Origin: VRUE01 sp036524775
Lineage (GTDB): Bacteria > Actinomycetota > Thermoleophilia > Solirubrobacterales > 70-9
Length of the DNA stretch: 64,000 bases
Direction: 5' to 3'
Assembly (NCBI GenBank): GCA_036524775.1
Contig: DATDBO010000040.1
Span: forward strand, 24,643 to 88,642
In this document: one piece after another, positions 35,431-43,930 of the stretch
Position numbering within the stretch: position 1 is the first letter of the stretch
Layout: each line of letters opens with the position of its first letter
Notes under the pieces: model-generated
What the model was told of the DNA's origin: nothing
Database searches by the model: none
The model's input: the letters and a program-made list of their open reading frames with translations, nothing else
Position numbers and translations under genes: made by a program

Positions 35431-36120
35431 GTGGCATCCGGTAGACGCACCGCTAAGCTGAACGAGCGGCTGCCCCGGGGCCGTCACGGGTTGCCGCGGG
35501 AGGCGGTGACGGAGTCCCAGCAGCGACGCATAGTGCAGGCGATGATCGAGGTGGTCGCCGAGCGCGGCTACCCGGAGACGCGCGTCGTCGACGTGATCGG
35601 CGTCGCCGGAGTGTCGAGAAAGACGTTTTACGAGTTGTTCGCGAGCAAGGAGGATTGCTTCCTCGCCGCCTACGACGTCCTGCTCGGCAACCTGCTCGGC
35701 GACACCGCGCGGGGCTTCGAGTCGAAGCCGGGCGCGCCGTGGGCCGACCGGGTGGCCGCCGGCCTGGCGGAGCTGCTCAAACACCTCGCCGAGCACCCCG
35801 ACGAGGGGCGCTTCGCGATCGTCGAGGTGCTCGCCGCGGGGCCGAAGGCGCTGGCCCGGCGCGACGCCGCGCTGCGCCAGTTCACCGGCTTCCTCGATGC
35901 CGGCCGCGCGGAGACCTCGGTCGAGCTGCCCGGGATCACCTCGCTCTCGCTTGCCGGGGGCATCAACGAGCTGCTCTACAGCGAGATCCTCCATGGCGCC
36001 TCGTCGCGCCTGCCCAGCCGCCTTCCCGACCTGATGTTCTGGATCACGTTGCCCTTCCTCGGTCCCGAGGGCGCCGCCGAGCAGCGCGAGCGAGTGCGGC
36101 TTTCGATGCTGGAGGCCTGA
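35431..36120 (+). CDS. TetR-family transcriptional regulator
   Basis: 229 aa. The helix-turn-helix is at residues about 32-78 (QRRIVQAMIEVVAERGYPET, VIGVAGVSRKTFYELFASKE). The C-terminal ligand/dimer domain has no recognisable ligand signature. The GTG start at 35431 is preceded at 6 nt by TAAAGT (35419-35424), a -10 box that overlaps the purA stop codon, so it is probably transcribed on its own from inside purA. Target unknown; the nearest downstream genes are the secreted four-Cys proteins, transcribed in the same direction after a 146-base gap. Confidence 0.88.
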   Translation: MASGRRTAKLNERLPRGRHGLPREAVTESQQRRIVQAMIEVVAERGYPETRVVDVIGVAGVSRKTFYELFASKEDCFLAAYDVLLGNLLGDTARGFESKPGAPWADRVAAGLAELLKHLAEHPDEGRFAIVEVLAAGPKALARRDAALRQFTGFLDAGRAETSVELPGITSLSLAGGINELLYSEILHGASSRLPSRLPDLMFWITLPFLGPEGAAEQRERVRLSMLEA

Positions 36121-36266
36121 GCCGCTACGTTAAGCCGCTCTTTTACCGCCAGGCCGGGGTTTAAGAAATGGCCGGGACTGGTAGTTTGCCTCCGGAGGTA
36201 CCCGATTTTTGGTTTCAAGCGGCCGCCGCTCGAACGGGCAGGGCCCCAAAAGGAGAGAGATAAGAC

Positions 36267-37061
36267 ATGCGTAGAAAGTTGATGCTGACGCTCGCTCTGG
36301 CAGCCGCGCTGTCCGTCGGCGTAGTGGCCGTCGCGAACGCGGTCCAGATCACGCTGCGGGCAGGGAACGTCGTCACCACCTTCGGCGGCGACGCCTCGCC
36401 GAAAGCGCTGCCGAAGAACAAATACGCCCCCGTCAAAACCCACATCTTCGGCAAAATCGCCACCGCCAACGGCAACCATCCGCCGGCGCTGCGCGAAGTC
36501 GAAGTCGACTTCGACAAGGACGTGAAAATCAACGTCAAGGGGCTGGCGGCCTGTAAAGCGGGGCAGCTCACGGCGCGCAACACGGCCGCCGCGATGAAAG
36601 TCTGCGGCAAATCGAAAATCGGCTCGGGTATATCGCATGTCGAGATCGCCTTCCCCGAACAGAAACCGATCAAGGTGACCAGTCCGCTGACCGTGTTCAG
36701 CGGCGGCGAAAAAGGCGGCAAGGTGAAGCTGCTGATCCACATCTTCATCACCGTGCCGGTGCCGGCGGCCGTCGTCACCGACGTGACGATCTCGAAGAAG
36801 GGCAGTGGGCTCCACACCGTCGCGAAAATCCCGGTTGTCGCCGGCGGCAGCGGCTCGGCGCTCGACTTCGATTTCACGGTCGGCAAAACCTTCTCCTACA
36901 AAGGCAAGAAGGTCGGCTATGGCGAAGCCAAATGCCCGGACGGGGTCTTCAAAGTCAACGTGAAGAAGGTCCTCTTCAAAAACGAAGCGCAGACGCCGGG
37001 AGAAGGCGCGTCGACCCAGCTGAAAGGGTCGCTCGCTGTTCCCTGCACGCCCAAAGGTTAG
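36267..37061 (+). CDS. Secreted four-Cys family protein, copy 1 (264 aa)
   Basis: Signal peptide at residues 1-25 (LMLTLALAAALSVGVVAVANA). The mature part is beta-rich with four conserved Cys (96, 113, 223, 260), probably two disulfides. Family landmarks: GNVV near the mature N-terminus, ALPK, PPALREVEVDFDKD, KGL..C, IGSG, SPLTVFSGG, SYKGKKV and CPDG near the end. Unlike any family I can name. Copy 2 follows at 37226 and three further copies lie at 50358, 51183 and 62222. AGGAGA 10 nt upstream serves as the ribosome-binding site. It ends at a strong terminator. Extracytoplasmic; role unknown, possibly linked to the adjacent Mce operon. Confidence 0.85.
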   Translation: MRRKLMLTLALAAALSVGVVAVANAVQITLRAGNVVTTFGGDASPKALPKNKYAPVKTHIFGKIATANGNHPPALREVEVDFDKDVKINVKGLAACKAGQLTARNTAAAMKVCGKSKIGSGISHVEIAFPEQKPIKVTSPLTVFSGGEKGGKVKLLIHIFITVPVPAAVVTDVTISKKGSGLHTVAKIPVVAGGSGSALDFDFTVGKTFSYKGKKVGYGEAKCPDGVFKVNVKKVLFKNEAQTPGEGASTQLKGSLAVPCTPKG

Positions 37062-37093
37062 GGCGAAGCACCAAGCCCTCCGGGGCTAACGAC

Positions 37094-37122
37094 AAAAGGG
37101 CGGCCGAAAGGCCGCCCTTTTT
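37094..37122 (+). terminator. Intrinsic terminator after four-Cys copy 1
   Basis: A 12-bp perfect stem (37094-37105 with 37110-37121) closes a GAAA tetraloop and ends in a T5 run. It is a textbook rho-independent terminator 32 bases after the stop codon. The GC-rich part of the stem (AAAGGGCGGCC) is identical to that of the terminator after copy 2. Confidence 0.95.
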
Positions 37123-37225
37123 CGTGCCTTAACGATGGGGCGATTCCACATTGGTACGTTGGGGGTTACTCAGCAAATGACGCGCTCGGGGTTGCGTCAA
37201 TCCGCCCCGGGGCAAGGGGGAGACA

Positions 37226-38020
37226 ATGGGGAGAAAGTGGATGTTGGCGCTCGCCGTCACGGCAGCGCTGTCGCTCGGTGTCGGCGTGATCGCAAGCGCG
37301 GTGGCCTTCACCGCCAAGGTCGGGAACCTGATCGTTACCTTCGAGGCCGACGGTGTGCCGAGGAAGTTACCGCGCAACGATTACACCCCGGCGGCGACGA
37401 CCATCTCCGGCAAGATCAAAGCCGACGACGGCACTCACCCGTCAGCCCTACGAGAAGTCATCGTGGCGATCGACAAGGACGTGAAGCTCAACGTCAAAGG
37501 CTTGCCGGTCTGCAAGGCAGGCGAGCTGGTGGCCCGCGATACCAAAGGCGCTTTGAAAGTCTGCGGCGACACCGAACTGGGAAGCGGTATTGCTCATGCC
37601 GAGATCGCCTTCCCCGAACAGCCGCCGATCGTGGTCGCCAGCCCGTTGAAGATTTTCAACGGCGGCGAAAAAGGCGGCAAGATCAAGCTGCTGATCCACA
37701 GCTTCATCACGGTGCCCGTGCCTGCGGCGATCGTCACCGACGTGACGGTTACGAGGAAAGGCAGCGGGATCCACTCCGTCGGAAGAATTCCCGTGATCGC
37801 CGGCGGCAGCGGCTCGGCAATCGATTTCAGATTCAAAATCGGGAAAACCTACTCCTACAAAGGCAAGAAGGTCGGCTACGGAGAAGGCAAATGCCCGGAC
37901 GGCGTCTTCAAGGTCAACGTTTCGAAGATGCTTTTCAAGAACGAAACCCAGGTACCCGGGGTGCCGGCTACGACCCAGGTGAAGGGCAGCGTCGTCGTTC
38001 CCTGCACGCCGAAGGGTTAG
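37226..38020 (+). CDS. Secreted four-Cys family protein, copy 2 (264 aa)
   Basis: Same length as copy 1 and the closest paralogue to it (for example FITVPVPAA, VAGGSGSA or IAGGSGSA, SYKGKKVGYGE and VKGSVVVPCTPKG). Signal peptide MLALAVTAALSLGVGVIASA. The four Cys are conserved in place. An AGGGGGAG element precedes the ATG. It has its own promoter region and terminator, so copies 1 and 2 are separate transcription units made by tandem duplication rather than one operon. Convergent with the Mce operon, with which it shares a bidirectional terminator. Confidence 0.85.
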   Translation: MGRKWMLALAVTAALSLGVGVIASAVAFTAKVGNLIVTFEADGVPRKLPRNDYTPAATTISGKIKADDGTHPSALREVIVAIDKDVKLNVKGLPVCKAGELVARDTKGALKVCGDTELGSGIAHAEIAFPEQPPIVVASPLKIFNGGEKGGKIKLLIHSFITVPVPAAIVTDVTVTRKGSGIHSVGRIPVIAGGSGSAIDFRFKIGKTYSYKGKKVGYGEGKCPDGVFKVNVSKMLFKNETQVPGVPATTQVKGSVVVPCTPKG

Positions 38021-38054
38021 CAGCGAACGAGTGTCTCATCTGAGACGTACCTCG

Positions 38055-38081
38055 GAAAGGGCGGCCGCCGGCCGCCCTTTC
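38055..38081. terminator. Bidirectional terminator between four-Cys copy 2 and the Mce operon
   Basis: Perfect 12-bp stem (38055-38066 with 38070-38081) around a 3-base loop, with A-runs on one side and T-runs on the other. On the plus strand it ends copy 2. On the minus strand it immediately follows the last mce stop codon (TAG at 38083-38081), overlapping it by one base. Confidence 0.88.
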
Positions 38082-39625
38082 TATTTGCCCTGTTCGAAGG
38101 TGTGCTGGTAGATCGTCGCCGCCCCGCTGCCGTAGATCGGCGTGAAGGGAGCCTGGGGGCTGCAGCCGGGGGCCGGGATCGTCGCAGTGCCGGTCTGTTC
38201 GGCGAAGGCGTATTTCTTCAGCCGTTCGAAGAAGTCGGTGGCTTTCTTGACGTCCCCTTGGGTCCGTTGGTTGAACGCCGGATCGTTGGGCGTGTTGGGG
38301 TCGAGCGTGGCAGTGATTCCCGAGCTGCACTGGCGGGTCTCGTAGTTGAGCAAACCTTTGGCCAGCCTGCTCGAGGAGCCCGGCCGGATATAGGCGCTGT
38401 TGCGGTTGTTCGTCAGCCGGTTCGGGTAGACCGCCAGCGATTCCGGGCCGAACGGTCCCAGTGCGCGCAGGTAATGGATCTGCTTGCCCTCGGTCGACAG
38501 CCGCACCGCGTTGGTCGCCGAGGCGACGTTCCCCAACGTCGCCGCCAGCTCGCGTTTGTAGAGGTCGAGGCCGGTGAGGATCGGGTTGAGGTTGCGCAGG
38601 AAGGGGTCGACAGCGCGCAACAGGACGGGGAAGTCGGAGCGGAGGAACTTGCGCAGCGCGCCGAAGCCGCTCGGCGCCCGGTCGATCACCGGTTCCACCC
38701 CTTCGAAGAACCCCTTCGCCTGAGGGGCGAAGCGCGAGAGGGCGATCAGCGTCGGCGAGAGCTGTTCCGCCGCCGGCACGAGTTGGCGGAGGAGCGGATC
38801 GGTCTCGATCGCGAACTCTTTGAGCCGGTCGAAGGTCAGCCTCGACTCGTCCTGGAACGTCGGGAAGGCGCGGAAGAGCGCTTCGATGTCGCGGTTGCGC
38901 GCCGCGGTGGTGCTGAAGACGGCGTCTGAGTTGCGGATCAGCTCGGCGAGCTGTCCTTCACGACCGCGCAGGGCCTGCAGGCTGACCGCGCCGTTGCTGA
39001 ACAGCTGCCGGACCGCGAGCCGCTGCGTGTCGAGCAGCCGGAAGAGCCGATCGAACTCGTTGAAGAAGGGGTCGAGCGAGGCGAGCGCGTAGGAGAACGA
39101 CTGGCCCTGGCCGCCGATCGCGACGGCGCCTTCCTGCATCCATTCCTGGAAAGCGGCGCGGGTGCGCTCGTCGAAGGTGCGGAAGATCTCATCGAGCTGG
39201 ACCGATTCGGCCACGTTGGCTTTCGCCAGCGTCGCCCCGTCGGGCAGGTTCGGCCCGTCAGCGTCGCCGGGGGTCAGCTCGACGTAGGTCTCGCCGAGCA
39301 GCGTCTTGGTGCGCAGGATCGCCCGCGTCCCTTCCGGGATCGGCCCGTACTTGTCTTCGATGTCGATCGTCGCCAAGGCGCGCGTGCCGTCGGGTGAAAC
39401 CTCGATCGTCTGCACTTTGCCGACCGAGACGCCGGAGATCCGCACGTCGGACTGCTGGGCGAGCTGGGTGGCCTCGTTGAAGGGGACCTTGATCTGGTAC
39501 GGCTTCGCTTTGAACGGCGTCGGCCCGCCGAAGGTGATCCAGAGGAAGAGCAGGATGCCGAAGCACGACAGGGCGAAGCCTGCGATGACCAAGAGCTGTC
39601 CGGTGCTGGGGGCTTGCTTGCTCAT
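38081..39625 (-). CDS. MlaD/Mce-family protein, sixth gene of the mce operon
   Basis: 514 aa. One N-terminal TM helix (LLVIAGFALSCFGILLFLWI), then an MCE/MlaD domain at about 40-120 (YQIKVPFNEATQLAQQSDVR, ISGVSVGKVQTIEV), then a long helical region, consistent with hexameric lipid-shuttling tunnels. A Cys pair near the C-terminus (CSSG, PGCSPQ) and GSGAATIYQHTFEQ ending are present. The ATG overlaps the preceding mce stop (ATGA, 39622-39625). It lacks a lipobox, unlike MceE of mycobacteria. The gene ends at a bidirectional terminator. Confidence 0.9.
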   Translation of the reverse strand: MSKQAPSTGQLLVIAGFALSCFGILLFLWITFGGPTPFKAKPYQIKVPFNEATQLAQQSDVRISGVSVGKVQTIEVSPDGTRALATIDIEDKYGPIPEGTRAILRTKTLLGETYVELTPGDADGPNLPDGATLAKANVAESVQLDEIFRTFDERTRAAFQEWMQEGAVAIGGQGQSFSYALASLDPFFNEFDRLFRLLDTQRLAVRQLFSNGAVSLQALRGREGQLAELIRNSDAVFSTTAARNRDIEALFRAFPTFQDESRLTFDRLKEFAIETDPLLRQLVPAAEQLSPTLIALSRFAPQAKGFFEGVEPVIDRAPSGFGALRKFLRSDFPVLLRAVDPFLRNLNPILTGLDLYKRELAATLGNVASATNAVRLSTEGKQIHYLRALGPFGPESLAVYPNRLTNNRNSAYIRPGSSSRLAKGLLNYETRQCSSGITATLDPNTPNDPAFNQRTQGDVKKATDFFERLKKYAFAEQTGTATIPAPGCSPQAPFTPIYGSGAATIYQHTFEQGK

Positions 39626-41028
39626 TTCGGCCCGCAGCTGATTCCGGGGTTGTCAGGGTCTTCGGGGATCGGCGGCAGTTCTTCCGGCGCCGGAAGGCGC
39701 GTGCCCTGGAGGACGGTCCTCAGGTATGGCTTCAGCGAGGTCAGGTTGTAGGCGAGGAAGGAGCCGTTGCAAGAGGTGAACACGGTTCCCCGCAGCAGGG
39801 GTCCGCCGGCATCGGTCAGGTTGAAGTTCGCGTTGAGGTCGTGGTTGAGCCAAGGGAGGTAGAAGAGGAAGCTCTCCTTCCTGCCCTTCGGATTGAAGGC
39901 GAGCACGTTGAGGAAGCGGTTGATCTCACCGAGGGAGTCACCGAAGGCGCTGACCGAGGTGTCGAGATCTGCCGCACCTTCGTTGAGATGAGTAAGGACC
40001 GGCCGGATCTGGCGGGTGAAGGGCCGGATCTGGTCGCGGATCGGCACCGTGGTCTGCCTGAACAAACGCTCGCTGGCTTCGAAGGCCGGCACCGAGGCCT
40101 GCGCCTGCGGGATCAGCCCGAGCAGCGCGGGTCGAGAAGCGGTCGAGAAGCGGTCGGAGGCAGCGAAGGCGGAACGCAGAGCCACAAGGGTCGAGGGGAA
40201 CTCGACCAGCGTCTCCTGCAGCGCGTCCTGCTGGTTGGCGAAGTTGCCGAGCGCCTCCTTGGAGGAGCTGACGAAGCGTTCGAGGGCAGCGTCGTGGCGG
40301 CCCAGCTCGGTCGTCAGCTCGCCGAAGTTGTGGATCACCCTGGCCAGCTCGCGCCGGCGCTGCGCAACGGCCCGGTTGAGGTCGGCGATGTAGTGGGCGA
40401 AGGGCTGGAGGCGTCGGAAGGCACCGGAGAGCTGGCGGCCGCGGCCGCCGATCCCCTGCCCGCCGCCGGCGACGAGCAGCTGCAGGTACTGCTGCGTGTC
40501 GCGGTCGAGCGTCGCCAGGAACGCTTCGAACTGGATGCTCGGTTCGGTTCGAGAGAGCGGGAAGCGGTGGCCGTCCTCGACGTGCTCGGTGCCCGTCCCG
40601 GGATCGATCTCGATCGTCATGTCGTTGAGGTTCGTTTTCGGCCGCAGCAACAGGTTCGCGTCGGGGTGGATCAACTCGACGTACTTCGGCTCGATGTCCA
40701 TGCCGACGACGGCGTGGCCGTCTTCGAGGTCTACCGAGGAGATCTTGCCGACCTGGATGCCGGCGATCACCACTGCCTGACCCTGGCCCGGCGTGACCGC
40801 CTGGGCGTTGCTGAAGTCCGCCGAGATGCTGACGAAGTCTTCGCCTACCAGCGGCGCCCACGACGGCAGTGAGGCTTTCTGCTGGGTGAAGATCCACAGC
40901 GTCATCACGATCGCGATCACGCTGAGCACGACGATTGCGATCGTGTCTTTACCGCGGCCGCGAGACTGGCGCGACAGCGACGTGCGGAAGTGGCGCCAGC
41001 GGCTCACGTTGGGGTCTCTCTCACTCAT
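39622..41028 (-). CDS. MlaD/Mce-family protein, fifth gene of the mce operon
   Basis: 468 aa. The N-terminal cytoplasmic part is Arg-rich (RHFRTSLSRQSRGRGKD) before a TM helix (TIAIVVLSVIAIVMTLWIF). The MCE domain follows (VSISADFSNAQAVTPGQGQA, IAGIQVGKISSVDL, LLLRPKTNLNDMTIEIDPG). The remainder is helical with many Gln/Arg heptad-like stretches. The C-terminus has a Cys pair (FTSCNG and GISCGPK). ATGA overlaps join it to both neighbouring mce genes. Predicted to form a ring with the five sister proteins in the envelope. Confidence 0.9.
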   Translation of the reverse strand: MSERDPNVSRWRHFRTSLSRQSRGRGKDTIAIVVLSVIAIVMTLWIFTQQKASLPSWAPLVGEDFVSISADFSNAQAVTPGQGQAVVIAGIQVGKISSVDLEDGHAVVGMDIEPKYVELIHPDANLLLRPKTNLNDMTIEIDPGTGTEHVEDGHRFPLSRTEPSIQFEAFLATLDRDTQQYLQLLVAGGGQGIGGRGRQLSGAFRRLQPFAHYIADLNRAVAQRRRELARVIHNFGELTTELGRHDAALERFVSSSKEALGNFANQQDALQETLVEFPSTLVALRSAFAASDRFSTASRPALLGLIPQAQASVPAFEASERLFRQTTVPIRDQIRPFTRQIRPVLTHLNEGAADLDTSVSAFGDSLGEINRFLNVLAFNPKGRKESFLFYLPWLNHDLNANFNLTDAGGPLLRGTVFTSCNGSFLAYNLTSLKPYLRTVLQGTRLPAPEELPPIPEDPDNPGISCGPK

Positions 41029-42530
41029 GGGCTCACCGTCGTGAAGCTGGGTGCGCCGACCTGGCCGAGCGGACCGTTGAGGTCGGGCAGCGGCTGGGTC
41101 GAACAGCGGACGTTCGGCTTCTTCGGCGGCCGGCCCCCGAGCTGGGGCTGCACGCCGGCGGGAGCGGTGACGGTGTTGGCCCAGAGATCTTCGTCAACCG
41201 TGAACTGGCTGTCGGGGTTCTTCTGCCTGACCAGGGTGCCGCCGCCGCCGGCCTGAGCACGGAGGTAGTAGCCGTTGCCGTCGAAGTTCTGGGCGATGCC
41301 GGAGAAGTTGGTGAGGTAATAGAAGAACTCGCGGTAGTTGGGCCCGGTGGCGAAGCGGTCTTCGATCGTCTGGTTGCCGGTCGGTACGAAAACTCGGCTC
41401 GTGCAGAGGCTGATCCGGTTGATCTCCGGGATCGTGTTCGCTTTGCCGGCCTGCGCCGACCCGGCCAGGCCGGGCGTTGCTTCGCGCAGGAGCCTCGCCA
41501 CGCCGCCGGCCTCCTTTCCCGAGAGCAGCGGGCGCGCCTGGCGCAGCCACGGCCTGCCGGCTGCGATCAGCGCCGGCAGCTCGGCGACGGCGGGTCGGAA
41601 CTCGATCGCCCAGGCGCGCAGCGGCGGCAACGTCTTGTTGAGGCTGACCAGCGAGCGGCGGCCGATCTGCAGGGTCGGCCCTAGCTCCCGCACCGTCGCC
41701 GAGAGGTTCGACGACTGCGCCGCGAGGGCGCCGGTGAAGGTGTCGAAGTTCACGATCAAGCCCTGCAGGTCGGCCTCGCGCCTGGCAAGGGCGCCGAAGG
41801 TGCGGCCGACGCCCGCAACCAGCCGCGACAGGTCGCCCGTTTCGGTGCCGAGGAAGGCATTGGTGACCTGGGCGGAGTAGCGACCGGCCGGGCCGCCGTA
41901 GAGGAGGGCGCCGTTGAGGCCTTCGGCGCCGCTCTTGCCTCTCACCTCGGGCAGCTGGGTCTCGTCTTCGGTGGGGGTGGGCTGGGCGTTCAACGCCGTG
42001 CCGAAGCTGCCCAGCAGGCGGCTGAGGTCCGCCCGAACGGGCGACTGCAGCGCGGTCAGGATCTCGTCGAGCTGGACGCCGGTGGAGGTGCGGCTGACCG
42101 GGATCGTCGCGTCGCTCTCCAGCTCCGGCGCGCTCGGGCTGCCCGGGTCCAGCTCGACGAAGAAGTTGCCCTCGAGGAAGATCCGCGGGCGGATTGCCGC
42201 GAAGGCGTCGTCGTGGATCGGCCGGCCACTGCCCGCAACCGTGAAGGTGACCTCGGTGGCGTCGCCGTTGCGGCCGACCTCGATCACTTTGCCGACGTCG
42301 ACGCCGGCGATCCGCACCGGCGAGTTGGTCGAGATGTTGACCCCGTTGGCGAAGGTGGCGTTGAGCGTGTAGCCGTACCCGGTGAAGGGGATGTGTTTGG
42401 TGAAGGCCAGGTAGGGGCCGACGGTGAAGACGAAGACGAAGATCAACGCGATCGTCGCGTTGCTCGGCCGCCACTTGAAGCGCCGGTCCGTGGCTCCAAC
42501 CCTGGTGTCTCGCTCAGGCAGGCGTCCCAT
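41025..42530 (-). CDS. MlaD/Mce-family protein, fourth gene of the mce operon
   Basis: 501 aa. TM helix at about 23-42 (NATIALIFVFVFTVGPYLAF). The MCE domain has LNATFANGVNISTNSPVRIA and GVDVGKVIEVGRNGDATEV, then FLEGNFFVELDPGSPSAPEL. It then has a long helical domain (SRLVAGVGRTFGALARREAD) and a C-terminal segment with Cys residues (ISLCTSR, VRCSTQ). It overlaps the upstream mce gene by one base (TGATG at 42530) and the downstream gene by ATGA. Substrate lipid unknown. Confidence 0.9.
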   Translation of the reverse strand: MGRLPERDTRVGATDRRFKWRPSNATIALIFVFVFTVGPYLAFTKHIPFTGYGYTLNATFANGVNISTNSPVRIAGVDVGKVIEVGRNGDATEVTFTVAGSGRPIHDDAFAAIRPRIFLEGNFFVELDPGSPSAPELESDATIPVSRTSTGVQLDEILTALQSPVRADLSRLLGSFGTALNAQPTPTEDETQLPEVRGKSGAEGLNGALLYGGPAGRYSAQVTNAFLGTETGDLSRLVAGVGRTFGALARREADLQGLIVNFDTFTGALAAQSSNLSATVRELGPTLQIGRRSLVSLNKTLPPLRAWAIEFRPAVAELPALIAAGRPWLRQARPLLSGKEAGGVARLLREATPGLAGSAQAGKANTIPEINRISLCTSRVFVPTGNQTIEDRFATGPNYREFFYYLTNFSGIAQNFDGNGYYLRAQAGGGGTLVRQKNPDSQFTVDEDLWANTVTAPAGVQPQLGGRPPKKPNVRCSTQPLPDLNGPLGQVGAPSFTTVSP

Positions 42531-43930
42531 CAGCCTTCCTCGTTCGTGGTCGTCGTGCCCCAGAGTTCCGGTGCGCGGCCGATCACCGTTCTGTCTCTGA
42601 CGTAACGCTCGTTGCCGGCTTCGCAGACTCCGTCCTGGCCGGTTCGCGGATAGGGGTTGAAGTGGAGGAAGTTCTTGGCTTCGGGTCCGGCGGCCGGCGC
42701 CGACGCCGGACGGCCCTCGGAGTTCGCCCCGGAGGCCGGCTCGAATGAGAGCGCGCCGAGCCAGTTGCCGTTGCCGTTCGATTCGCTGAACGCGTCGGCG
42801 AGGTTGCTGAAGACGAGGCTGAAGTAGTTGCAGGTGGTCTGCGCGGGTCGGAGATACTTGATCGCGGGGGCGAGCACCTGATTGGTGTCCGTCAGCAGTT
42901 CGAGGCCGTTGAAGACGCCGGGCTCGGACTGGAAGTCGAGCAGCGCTTCCGCAGTCGGATCGAGCTGCGCGAAGAGGGCCGGCGAGCGGTTGAGCGCCGG
43001 GATGCCGGCTTCGAGGGCGGCGGCGATCGTCGGGGAGGTCTCACCCAGGGCCCGGGCACCCGGCTCGAGCGCGACGAAGAACCGCCCGAAGTCGCGGAGG
43101 AAGGGTCGCAATGGCGGCAGGTCGGCCGTCACCGCGTCGAGGGTCGGCGGGCCTTTGACGATCGTTTCCTGGATGAACGGGCGCGAGACGCGGGCGAAGG
43201 CGGCGAAGGTGCGGTCGAGGGCGACGAACATGCTCGCCTGTGCCTCGGCGACCGGGACGACAGTGGCGGAGAGATCCTCGAGCGCTTCGAAGAAGCCGCC
43301 GAAGTTGGTGCTCGGGTCGACCAGCAGGCGCAGCACCGGCTGGCCGTTTTCGGCGAGGCTGCGCAGGGCGCCGAAGGCGGCGTTGATCTGCGGGCCGCGC
43401 CCCGCGAAGCCGTTGCCGAATCCGGCGTTGGTGCGCTGGATCGCCACCCGCGTCTTCTCGTCGAACATCGAGAAGAACTGGTCGATGTCGACCGGTTCGG
43501 GTCGCGCCGCGGCGAGCGGGATCGTCTCGCCCGCTTTCAGCTCCTGCGTCGAGTCGCCGGGGACGAGTTGCAGGTACTTGAGGCCGAGCGGCGATTTGGG
43601 GCGGATCATCATCGTCGTGTCGGCCGGGATCGGTTCGGCGCTCTTGTCGAGCTTGAGGTCGAGCTCGGCGGCGACCTCGCCGTTGGCGAGCTGGATCGGC
43701 ATGACCGATCTGACCACGCCCACGCGCGAGCCGCCGATCCTCACCTCGTTGCCTTTGACCAGCGCGTTGGCGTTCGGCACCCGTGCCTTGAGGTCGTAGG
43801 TCGAGACGAAGGGCAGGCCGTTGTTGGCGTTGTAGGCGAGGAAGACGGCGACGATCACGACTAACACGGTCACCGCGCCGACGATCACCGGGCTGCTCGC
43901 GACTCCCTGTATGCCGCTGCGGTTCCTCAT
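42530..43930 (-). CDS. MlaD/Mce-family protein, third gene of the mce operon
   Basis: 466 aa. TM helix near residues 15-34 (VIVGAVTVLVVIVAVFLAY), MCE domain (YDLKARVPNANALVKGNEVR, IGGSRVGVVRSVMP, RPKSPLGLKYLQLVPGD), then a helical extension of about 280 residues and a C-terminal segment with two Cys (TTCNYF, DGVCEAG). It starts in an ATGA overlap with the second mce gene (43927-43930). Same architecture as mycobacterial Mce proteins, but these letters cannot be assigned from sequence alone. Confidence 0.9.
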   Translation of the reverse strand: MRNRSGIQGVASSPVIVGAVTVLVVIVAVFLAYNANNGLPFVSTYDLKARVPNANALVKGNEVRIGGSRVGVVRSVMPIQLANGEVAAELDLKLDKSAEPIPADTTMMIRPKSPLGLKYLQLVPGDSTQELKAGETIPLAAARPEPVDIDQFFSMFDEKTRVAIQRTNAGFGNGFAGRGPQINAAFGALRSLAENGQPVLRLLVDPSTNFGGFFEALEDLSATVVPVAEAQASMFVALDRTFAAFARVSRPFIQETIVKGPPTLDAVTADLPPLRPFLRDFGRFFVALEPGARALGETSPTIAAALEAGIPALNRSPALFAQLDPTAEALLDFQSEPGVFNGLELLTDTNQVLAPAIKYLRPAQTTCNYFSLVFSNLADAFSESNGNGNWLGALSFEPASGANSEGRPASAPAAGPEAKNFLHFNPYPRTGQDGVCEAGNERYVRDRTVIGRAPELWGTTTTNEEG

